Positions 27,710 to 34,664 of a stretch of 64,000 bases of DNA are shown here, one piece after another; position 1 is the first letter of the stretch; each line of letters starts with the position of its first letter. Under the pieces are notes generated by a model. It was not told the origin of the DNA. It saw only the letters and a list, made by a program, of their open reading frames with translations, and made no database searches. A program made the position numbers and the translations under genes. This DNA comes from Caproicibacterium lactatifermentans (GTDB taxonomy: Bacteria; Bacillota; Clostridia; Oscillospirales; Acutalibacteraceae): positions 310,001-374,000 of the forward strand of contig NZ_CP046051.1 of the NCBI RefSeq assembly GCF_013315815.1, read 5' to 3'.

Positions 27710-28846
27710 ATGAAATTGCTGCATACAGCGGACTGGCATTTAGGGAAAGCTTTGTATGGGCGCAGCATGCTGGAAGAGCAGAAATGGTTTTTAATGCAGT
27801 GGCTGCTGCCGCTGATTGAGCAGGAAAAACCGGACGCTGTTCTGCTGGCCGGGGATATTTTTGACCGGCAAGTGCCGCCGGTGGAAGCAGTGGAACTGCT
27901 GAATACATTTTTGTGCGGACTTGCGCAGCAGGGGGTTCCACTGGTGGCGGTTTCCGGCAATCATGACAGTGCCCGCAGACTGTCACTGGGGACGTCTCTG
28001 CTGCGGCGGGAAAAGGTTGTCCTTGCGACCCGTCCGGAGGAAGTCTGGATTCCCTACACGATTCAGACAGCGGACGGTCCCCTGTGCTGCTACACATTGC
28101 CTTACTGTGAACCTGCCGCCGCCCGGCAGGCACTGCAGGTGCAGGAAGATGGGCCACGCACCATGGATACGGCCTTCCGCGCGCTGCTTGCCCGTGTCCA
28201 CTTGGACCCGACGGCAAAAAATGTATTGATTACCCACTGCTTTGCCGCCGGCGGGCGCATCAGCGCCAGTGAAAACCCTGCTTTTGTGGGTGGCAGCAGC
28301 CAGGTGGGGCTGGACTGCTTTGCGCCGTTTGATTATGTGGCACTTGGACATCTGCACGCTTCACAGAAAGCGGGAACCGGTCGCTACGCGGGCTCCCCGC
28401 TCAAGTACAGCTTTGATGAGGCAGACCAGAAAAAAGGCGTTACATTGGTTACACTGGACAGCACAGGCACCCACACGCAGGTTGTTGCCATTATACCGCC
28501 GCATGATGTGCGGGTGCTGAGCGGCCGGTTTGAGGAACTGCTGGCGGCAGCAAAAGAAACACCCAGTAAAGATTATTTGCAGGTTCGGCTGACGGACACC
28601 AGTCCGGTTTTTCAGCCGATGGATCAGCTGCGGACCTACTACCCAAACCTGCTGCACCTTTCCAGCGACTGGCTGCTTTCCGCCGGAGATGGGGAGGACA
28701 GCGCGTTTCGCCGCGAGATGCGCTGCCGCCGTGTCAGTGACGAGCAAATTTTTACGGCGTTCTTACAGCAAATATGCGGAACGGAACCGACGGAGCAGGA
28801 CCTAGCTTTGTTCCGAAAAGAAATGAAAAAGGAGGGACAGGAATGA
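27710..28846 (+). CDS. sbcD: Nuclease SbcCD subunit D
   Basis: SbcD is the Mre11-like nuclease that works with SbcC on DNA hairpins and double-strand ends. The 378-residue protein has the phosphoesterase motifs in order: TADWHLGK (residues 6-13), LLAGDIFDR near 46, SGNHDSARR near 83, ITHCFAAGG near 178 and ALGHLHASQK near 215. It overlaps sbcC by four bases (ATGA), which is typical of this pair. Confidence 0.96.
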   Translation: MKLLHTADWHLGKALYGRSMLEEQKWFLMQWLLPLIEQEKPDAVLLAGDIFDRQVPPVEAVELLNTFLCGLAQQGVPLVAVSGNHDSARRLSLGTSLLRREKVVLATRPEEVWIPYTIQTADGPLCCYTLPYCEPAAARQALQVQEDGPRTMDTAFRALLARVHLDPTAKNVLITHCFAAGGRISASENPAFVGGSSQVGLDCFAPFDYVALGHLHASQKAGTGRYAGSPLKYSFDEADQKKGVTLVTLDSTGTHTQVVAIIPPHDVRVLSGRFEELLAAAKETPSKDYLQVRLTDTSPVFQPMDQLRTYYPNLLHLSSDWLLSAGDGEDSAFRREMRCRRVSDEQIFTAFLQQICGTEPTEQDLALFRKEMKKEGQE

Positions 28847-31269
28847 ATCCAGTCAAGCTGACCATGCAGGCTTTTGGTTCGTACCGAAAAAAGACAACGA
28901 TTGACTTTACACTGCTGGGGGAACATCCGCTGTTTCTCATAACCGGTGCGACCGGCGGCGGCAAAACGACCATATTGGACGCCATGTGCTTTGCATTGTA
29001 CGGACGCTCTACCGGCGGCCGCCGCAGCTGGGGCGAAATGCGCAGTTTAGGTGCCGCACCGGAGGAGGAAACGCTGGTCGAATTCATTTTCTCTTACCGC
29101 AATACCTTATATAAATGGTTCCGCAGCCGTAAGTGGCACATTTCCAAGCGTACCAAAAAACAAAAAGAAGACGACACATGCGAATGTTTTCAACAGGATG
29201 AGCAGGGACAGTGGAAACTTTTGCAGGCGGGTTCAGACAAGGCACTTCGGGAACAGGCGGAACAGCTGCTGGGCCTTACTTGTGAACAGTTTTCACAGGT
29301 GGCAGTGCTGCCGCAGGGGGATTTCCTAAAGCTGCTGCTGGCAAAGTCTGTGGACAAAGCGAAACTGCTGCAGACACTGTTTGGTACACAAAAGTGGGAG
29401 CATTTGACTCGCCGTGTCCGTGATAAGGCGGAACAGCTGAAAATAGAGGCAGATAAGAACGTGTCTTCACAAAACACCATTTTGGAAGGCGAGCAGGTGA
29501 AAGACCGAGAAAGCCTGCAGGCAAAATGTAAAAAGCTGCAGGAGGGCTGTGAACAGGTGCAGAAAGCGCTGGCAGCCGCACAAAAACATTTGGAGGACTG
29601 CAGCCGTGCCTATGACCTAGCGTCAAAGGCTGCTTCCAATTACGACCAGCGGCAGCGCCGAAAGACAGAGGAAGAGCAGGCACTTGTGAAGGACAAGGAA
29701 GCGGAGCAGCAGGCGAAAAACGCACAGGCACAACTGCCGAAGGCGGAAGATTTCCGCGGGCAGGCCGCACAGCTGCGGGAGGAGGCAGCGGCTAGAGAAA
29801 GCGCCCTGGCTGCCGCCCGCCGGCTGCGTGCGCTGCAAAAAGAAACGGACGCTGTGCGGAAAACCATTGTACAGAAACAGCAGATACTGACAAAGGCGGA
29901 ACAAGACCAGCAGGCGGCGCAGGAGCATCGGCAGGCGGGAAATCGTTTTGTTGATGACCTGCACCGCAAGGAAACGGAGAAAGCAGCGCTGGACGAAGTA
30001 ATCGAGCGGGAAAAACGCCGAGATGCGGCGGCGGTGCTTGCCGTATACCTGCGGGACGGGTGTGCCTGCCCAGTTTGCGGTGCACTGGAACATCCAAACC
30101 CCACGCAGCCACCGCGGGAATTGGTGCAGCTGCAGCAGCAGGCCGCCAGCCTGCTGAAAGAAATTAGCAAACTGCCGCGTGCCAACGCGCGTGTAAAGGA
30201 ACTGGAACAAATGCAGGAAGCGGCACGTAGCCGTGCCCAGCAGGCACGCGACGCACTGGCAGAGCAGCAGCGTGTGCTGGCTGAAAAAGAGGCATCACAA
30301 AAGGAAATTGTCCTGCAAATGCAGGGCAGTGCTTCCTGTGACCAGCTGGAGCAGACCATTCGCACGCTGCGGCAGCGTGCAGCCGGATTGGAACAACAGG
30401 AGCAGCAGCTGCGCCGCCGTGCGGCAGATGCGCAAAGTGCTGCCGCCGCCGCGCATACCGCCCTGCAGACAGCACAGAAAGAAAGTGCTGCGAGTGAGGA
30501 CCAGTATCAAAAGGCTATTGAGGCCTACCGCAGCCAGCCGAATGTGATGCAGGGAGTCCCTCGTCCAGATGATACGGTGGCCGCCGAACAGAAAAATGCA
30601 GCGCAGAGAACAGTTACGCAGCTGGCCGGTGAAAAAGGGCGCGCAGAGGAGAGCTTTCAAAATGCGCAGCGTTCCTGCCGTCAGCTGCAGCAGTTGGAGG
30701 AAGCAGGACAGAACCTTGGCAGCCGTTATGCCGTTGCCCGCCGTCTTGCGGATATGCTTTCCGGACGGACTGCCCACAAGGTGCCCATTCAGCAGTTTGT
30801 ACTCGGCATTATGCTGGACGACATTCTGTCCAGCGCGAACAATTTGTTTTCAGACCTTTCCGGCGGCAGATATCGTCTGCTGCGTTGGACTGGTCCAGTC
30901 AGCGGCAACGCTATGGCGGGTTTGGACCTTGTGGTACAGGACGCTGCCAGCGGCGGGGAACGGGACGTGGCGACGCTGTCCGGCGGGGAATTGTTTCTCG
31001 CGTCTTTGTCGCTTGCGTTTGGCCTTTCCGACGTGGTGCAGAGTTACTCTGGCACGGTACGGCTGGATTCCCTGTTTATCGATGAGGGCTTTGGTTCACT
31101 GGACCAGGAAACGCTGGATACCACTATGGGCGCACTGTTGCGCCTGCAAAAAACCGGCCGCACCATTGGCATTATTTCGCACGTCACCGAGCTGCAGACG
31201 GTTATTAAAAAGCAAATTATCGTGGAGCCGCTTCCGGACGGCAGCAGCAGTGTTCGGATAGAGGCGTAA
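28843..31269 (+). CDS. sbcC: Nuclease SbcCD subunit C (SMC-like ATPase)
   Basis: SbcC is the Rad50-like ATPase partner of SbcD. The 808-residue protein has Walker A GATGGGKTT near residue 35. Long Gln/Glu/Ala-rich coiled coils flank the zinc hook CPVC at 409-412, near the middle as expected. The signature LSGGELFLASL and Walker B LDSLFIDEGFGSLD lie near the C-terminus. It is shorter than the 1000-odd residues of E. coli SbcC because the coiled coils are shorter. The ATG at 28843 overlaps the sbcD stop and follows GGAGGGACAG. Upstream in-frame starts lie inside sbcD. Confidence 0.96.
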   Translation: MNPVKLTMQAFGSYRKKTTIDFTLLGEHPLFLITGATGGGKTTILDAMCFALYGRSTGGRRSWGEMRSLGAAPEEETLVEFIFSYRNTLYKWFRSRKWHISKRTKKQKEDDTCECFQQDEQGQWKLLQAGSDKALREQAEQLLGLTCEQFSQVAVLPQGDFLKLLLAKSVDKAKLLQTLFGTQKWEHLTRRVRDKAEQLKIEADKNVSSQNTILEGEQVKDRESLQAKCKKLQEGCEQVQKALAAAQKHLEDCSRAYDLASKAASNYDQRQRRKTEEEQALVKDKEAEQQAKNAQAQLPKAEDFRGQAAQLREEAAARESALAAARRLRALQKETDAVRKTIVQKQQILTKAEQDQQAAQEHRQAGNRFVDDLHRKETEKAALDEVIEREKRRDAAAVLAVYLRDGCACPVCGALEHPNPTQPPRELVQLQQQAASLLKEISKLPRANARVKELEQMQEAARSRAQQARDALAEQQRVLAEKEASQKEIVLQMQGSASCDQLEQTIRTLRQRAAGLEQQEQQLRRRAADAQSAAAAAHTALQTAQKESAASEDQYQKAIEAYRSQPNVMQGVPRPDDTVAAEQKNAAQRTVTQLAGEKGRAEESFQNAQRSCRQLQQLEEAGQNLGSRYAVARRLADMLSGRTAHKVPIQQFVLGIMLDDILSSANNLFSDLSGGRYRLLRWTGPVSGNAMAGLDLVVQDAASGGERDVATLSGGELFLASLSLAFGLSDVVQSYSGTVRLDSLFIDEGFGSLDQETLDTTMGALLRLQKTGRTIGIISHVTELQTVIKKQIIVEPLPDGSSSVRIEA

Positions 31270-31289
31270 ATAATACCACTAGATAGCAA

Positions 31290-31326
31290 AAAAGGTCTGC
31301 CCGCATGAAACAGGCAGACCTTTTTT
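31290..31326 (+). terminator. Terminator after sbcC
   Basis: AAAGGTCTGCC pairs with GGCAGACCTTT, followed by a T-run, 20 bases after the sbcC stop. Confidence 0.92.
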
Positions 31327-31364
31327 ATAAAGAGGAAGGAATCAAAGCCAATACGGTGGAAAGG

Positions 31365-31495
31365 TTAGTCACTCTGCAGAGCATCATAGCCTTCTTCACC
31401 GGTACGAATCTTTACAGCATTTTCTACATTGTAAACGAAAATCTTGCCGTCTCCGATATGCCAGTATAAAGGACTTCCTTGGCAGTTTCAATGAC
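31365..31495 (-). pseudogene. C-terminal remnant of a P-II nitrogen regulatory protein, frameshifted
   Basis: The minus strand directly after the cbiO stop reads VIETAKEVLYTG, then needs a one-base shift near 31461 to go on as HIGDGKIFVYNVENAVKIR and then TGEEGYDALQSD before a stop at 31365. This is the C-terminal third of a GlnB/GlnK-type P-II protein, where IGDGKIFV is the hallmark. The first 70 residues, including the T-loop, are missing, so the gene is dead. The first part is in the same frame as cbiO, separated only by its TAG stop, which suggests a deletion joined the two genes. Confidence 0.8.
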
Positions 31496-32209
31496 CTACA
31501 GCTCTGTTTCTGCGCCGTTTTCCAGCGGCCGGCTCTGTTCAAAGCAGTGATCACGGTTCATTAGTACTTCCACGTCGGCAATGCGCTGGGTAAAAGTTCG
31601 GTTATGTGTAGCAACAATCATCAGTTTATCCGGTGATTTCATGCCGGAAATAAACCGCGTAATCCATTCCTGCCCTTCATCGTCCAGTCCACTGATGGGT
31701 TCATCCAAAATGAGAACCGGTGGTTCCATGGCCAGCACGGCGGCTAGTGCGGTCCGCTTTTTTTCTCCGCCGCTCAAGTTAAAAGGTGCCCGCCTGCGGA
31801 TAGGCTGCAGGTGCAGAAGCTGAATATATTTTTCAACACGCTTTTGTACCTCACTGTCCGGCAGGCCAAGCTGTATCAAACCAAAGGCAATTTCATCTTC
31901 TACACTTTTTGTAAAAAGCTGAACTTCGGAAGTTTGGAACACATAGCCGATTTTTTTATGAAACGCCCGGGCAAATTCCGGCTTTTTCATTTTCTTTTCT
32001 GTTATTTCTTCTCCATCGAGCAGGTACCTTCCGGAGGTGGGAAAATCCAGCCCATTTAAAATACGAAACAGGGTGGATTTTCCGCATCCGTTGGGACCGT
32101 GCAGTACATAACACTTTCCCATTTCAAAGCGGTAGGTCACATGGCTGACAGCGGTGGTTCCCTGATAGGAGAAACTGACGTCGTCTAATTGAATCATTTC
32201 ATCATCCAT
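31496..32209 (-). CDS. cbiO: Cobalt/nickel ECF transporter ATPase
   Basis: A 237-residue ABC ATPase that powers uptake of a transition metal with CbiM and CbiQ. Walker A reads GPNGCGKST near residue 39, the signature is NLSGGEKKR, and Walker B is PVLILDEPISGLD. It sits at the end of cbiM-cbiQ-cbiO on the minus strand and overlaps cbiQ by 16 bases. Only one ATPase is present, so the ATPase is probably a homodimer. The stop codon joins a P-II remnant. A terminator for this operon was not identified apart from the sbcC hairpin read in reverse. Confidence 0.93.
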   Translation of the reverse strand: MDDEMIQLDDVSFSYQGTTAVSHVTYRFEMGKCYVLHGPNGCGKSTLFRILNGLDFPTSGRYLLDGEEITEKKMKKPEFARAFHKKIGYVFQTSEVQLFTKSVEDEIAFGLIQLGLPDSEVQKRVEKYIQLLHLQPIRRRAPFNLSGGEKKRTALAAVLAMEPPVLILDEPISGLDDEGQEWITRFISGMKSPDKLMIVATHNRTFTQRIADVEVLMNRDHCFEQSRPLENGAETEL

Positions 32210-32928
32210 TCACTGTAAAAGAAAAGTGCAATCAAAGCGGGTATCAGCAGCAGATAAATCAAGTCAAGCGTGCAAAACCGGCGGGAAGCATAGCTCTTGT
32301 ATTCTCCGTCAAAGCATCTGCACGCCATTGCTTCTGAAGTTTCCTGTGACATCTGCTGGGACTTTAAAAAAGTTGTCCCGAGAATGCCGCCGGTTTGTGA
32401 GGTCTTCCAATTCGTTTTTCCCACGCTGCGCAGGGAAACTGCCTCCAGAATGGCATTGCTGTACCTGCCTAATATTACAAGGAAACGCACGGCCATGTCA
32501 AGGACGAACACGAAAATCTGCGGTGCGTGCAGGGCACGGAACGCGTCGGTGACTTCTTTCCAGGTCATGGTGGCATTCATCATAGACAGTACCAGCACGG
32601 ACTCAAAAACTTTTAAAGTAACGGTGGACATTGTGCGCGGCGACCCGAGAAAGACTGCCGGCAGAAGAAACAGGGCTGTAAAGAATACAGCTGTCAGCAC
32701 CGGCTTCAGTACCTGCCGAATCATGTTGGGTGTCTGCAGTGCCAACCGCAGCAGTTCTACTGCGATGACAGCCACTACAAAAAAGGCGTTTTTAGCGAGC
32801 GCACACAGAAGAATGCAGAGGATGCATACAAAGATGCGCAGTGCGGGCAGAATTTTTGAGGGCTTTGGCTGTGCGTCATTTTCCATCAGGCGGGAAATAA
32901 AGTGCATGACTTTCAGATTCGTTTTCAA
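32194..32928 (-). CDS. cbiQ: Cobalt/nickel ECF transporter transmembrane protein
   Basis: A 244-residue EcfT-type membrane protein with about five hydrophobic segments (LRIFVCILCILLCALA, FFVVAVIAVELLRLAL, LKPVLTAVFFTALFLLPA). Its long cytoplasmic region holds the two coupling helices that contact the ATPase, with an EAVSLRSVG and EAMACRCFDGEYKSY pattern. The TTG at 32928 is preceded by AAGGAAAGG. An ATG at 32907 is the alternative start. It lies 19 bases after cbiM. Confidence 0.9.
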   Translation of the reverse strand: MKTNLKVMHFISRLMENDAQPKPSKILPALRIFVCILCILLCALAKNAFFVVAVIAVELLRLALQTPNMIRQVLKPVLTAVFFTALFLLPAVFLGSPRTMSTVTLKVFESVLVLSMMNATMTWKEVTDAFRALHAPQIFVFVLDMAVRFLVILGRYSNAILEAVSLRSVGKTNWKTSQTGGILGTTFLKSQQMSQETSEAMACRCFDGEYKSYASRRFCTLDLIYLLLIPALIALFFYSEWMMK

Positions 32929-32947
32929 TGGCGAATACCTTTCCTTG

Positions 32948-33940
32948 TCAGGATTCCGCTACGGGACTTCTGTGTGCACTGGAAATCAGCTTAAAAATAA
33001 TGATAAGTGCGGCAACGCCTATGACAGCCGACAACATATAGCCGAACCATTCTGGCAGCCCCGCAACGGAGTAGTCCGGCAGCAAGGCACCGTAGTGCAG
33101 GCCGGACGTCATGCCGGAGGGCGTAAAACCTGCGCCTGCCGCGGCGATTTCATTTTCGCCCCATTCGCCCCATGCGGTTCCTTCGGCGAGCAGCCCAAGG
33201 GGTGTCAGAACAACCAGCGCGCCCAGCAGAATGCGCAGTGGGAGCGGCGTTTGGGTGGTTTCGCTGCGGTGCTGGTCTGTTCGCAGGTTCGGGGAAGTTT
33301 TTTGTACAAAAAGCAGTACGCCAACGGTAAAGACCACTTCCGCCAAACCGAAGAGTGTTAAATGCCCAATCAGCATGGCCGGAAGGGAAATGTTCAAACC
33401 ATAGGGGCAGTACATGGCTTTGCCCGCAGTGTCCCGGAACAGCATGGGCTGAATGCCGAACTCAATCGCCGCACACAGCGCCGCTGCATTGATGCCAAGA
33501 TAGGAACCAACCGCTGCACCAAGAATGTGTTTTCCCTTCTTTTTTTGTCTGCTGCTGATGAACGTTGCAACAGCATACCCGACGAACGGCAGAACAAATG
33601 CCATATTAAAGCAGTTTGCTCCGAAACTCAGGACACCGCCGTCCCCAAAAATCAATGCCTGCAGCAGCAGAGCAACGCTGACTGATATACAGGCCGCATA
33701 CGGCCCTAAAAGGAGTGCGATGAGGGTACCTCCTACAGCATGGCCTGTGGTTCCGCCAGGAATCGGAATATTGAACATCATGCTGATGAAAGAAAATGCC
33801 GCGGCAACGCCCATCAGCGGCAGCTTTTCCTTTGGAATTTCCTTTTTCACCTTTTTAACAGATACAATCCATGCGGGTACCATTGCGGCGGCCATAACCG
33901 CACAGGTCTGTGGGCTTAAGTAATTGTCCGGAATATGCAT
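32948..33940 (-). CDS. cbiM: Metal-binding component CbiM fused to a PDGLE domain
   Basis: The substrate-specific subunit of a cobalt or nickel ECF importer. It begins MHIPDNYLSP. In this family the N-terminal Met-His is processed and forms the metal site. Residues 1-215 or so are the CbiM/NikM core with conserved GGTTGHAVGG and GANCFNMAFV. The C-terminal 100 residues carry a CbiN/NikN-like PDGLE region (GLLAEGTAWGEWGENE..LPDYSVAGL) and a last membrane helix. Such NikM-NikN fusions are known. Cobalt or nickel cannot be told apart by eye. Confidence 0.93.
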   Translation of the reverse strand: MHIPDNYLSPQTCAVMAAAMVPAWIVSVKKVKKEIPKEKLPLMGVAAAFSFISMMFNIPIPGGTTGHAVGGTLIALLLGPYAACISVSVALLLQALIFGDGGVLSFGANCFNMAFVLPFVGYAVATFISSRQKKKGKHILGAAVGSYLGINAAALCAAIEFGIQPMLFRDTAGKAMYCPYGLNISLPAMLIGHLTLFGLAEVVFTVGVLLFVQKTSPNLRTDQHRSETTQTPLPLRILLGALVVLTPLGLLAEGTAWGEWGENEIAAAGAGFTPSGMTSGLHYGALLPDYSVAGLPEWFGYMLSAVIGVAALIIIFKLISSAHRSPVAES

Positions 33941-34175
33941 AAAAAACGCTCCCTTTCCTTTTTGGAAAATAAGATTTGGCAGGGGCGAAGCCTTTTTTCA
34001 CGCAAAACAAAAAAGACACCACGCCCTTCTGCAAAAAAGCGAGGCATCTTCATAATGCCAAAAATCGAGTGCTGTTAATTTAACAAGCCAGCTGTAGGCT
34101 AAAGGGAACGGCTTCCTGCCGAATCTGCCTGCCTGCAGGCAGGAGATACCTGTTACATAGTTTTTTACAGCGCTT
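33941..34175 (-). promoter_or_regulatory. Structured, terminator-containing leader of the cbi operon, class unknown
   Basis: About 235 bases lie between the promoter and cbiM. Read on the minus strand, the leader has several CAGG/CCTGCC words that can pair in more than one way. These include the perfect palindrome CCTGCCTGCAGGCAGG near 34127-34142, then GGCAGGAAGCCG. An intrinsic terminator follows at 34007-34048, and then the ribosome binding site GGGAGCG. This looks like a metal- or cofactor-sensing riboswitch. I could not find the conserved core of the cobalamin riboswitch. The GCAGG-rich elements are faintly like the NiCo class, but that is not an assignment. Confidence 0.6.
34007..34048 (-). 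terminator. Leader terminator before cbiM
   Basis: On the minus strand GATGCCTCGC pairs with GCGTGGTGTC through G-U pairs, followed by six T. It lies 66 bases before the cbiM start, inside the transcript, so it is probably regulated. Confidence 0.65.
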
Positions 34176-34181
34176 AATACT

Positions 34182-34209
34182 ATTATAACTTATTTTTTGT
34201 AAGTGTCAA
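34182..34209 (-). promoter_or_regulatory. Promoter of the cbi operon
   Basis: Perfect TTGACA (34209-34204) and perfect TATAAT (34187-34182) with a 16-base spacer on the minus strand. Confidence 0.85.
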
Positions 34210-34225
34210 TAATAATTTTTATTGA

Positions 34226-34558
34226 AAATGCCTGCAAATCTCCACAAAATTCCAGAAAAGACAGGATCTCTTTTTCAATAGGGAGAACCGCTTTCTGAAT
34301 TCTGTAAAAAGCGATGGATATCTCCAATCCGGCCTGCCGTCTGCTCAGTTTGTACGCATTCGTACCACTATGCAGGAGGACTTAGAAGAAACAGGAACCT
34401 TAGAGGGCGCAGCCAGGTTTCAGCCTGCAGACCAGCTGAAGGTATTTGACGAATATACCGACGTTATTCATGGCCGAAAACAACAGAAACGAACTTTTTT
34501 AGAGCTGAATCTCAAAAATGAGATTCGGTTTTCTTTTTTGTACCAACGAACTACCTGA
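34226..34558 (+). pseudogene. Unrecognised gene remnant (open frame without a credible start)
   Basis: A stop-to-stop frame of 110 codons in the gap between the cbi promoter and the lysozyme gene. The stretch from about 34262 to 34480 reads like real protein (NSVKSDGYLQSGLPSAQFVR, then MQEDLEETGTLEGAARFQPA and DQLKVFDEYTDVIHG). There is no promoter or ribosome binding site in front, and the minus-strand cbi promoter abuts its 5' end. An intrinsic terminator at 34507-34538 lies before the stop codon, while another frame has a TAG just before that hairpin. This suggests a decayed gene tail with its old terminator. I do not recognise the family. Confidence 0.45.
34507..34538 (+). terminator. Intrinsic terminator at the end of the remnant
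   Basis: Perfect stem GAATCTC-AAAAAT-GAGATTC followed by GGTTTTCTTTTTT. Confidence 0.7.
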
Positions 34559-34583
34559 GGAAGATGTTCCCGCTTGTAAGATG

Positions 34584-34612
34584 TTGTGTAAAATATATGG
34601 AAATGTTATAAT
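34584..34612 (+). promoter_or_regulatory. Promoter of the repeat lysozyme gene
   Basis: TTGTGT (34584-34589), a 17-base spacer and perfect TATAAT (34607-34612), 53 bases before the start codon. Confidence 0.75.
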
Positions 34613-34664
34613 AAAGTCGCACACAGAGAATATGAGGAACAGGATAAGGAGATGAAAGACTATA

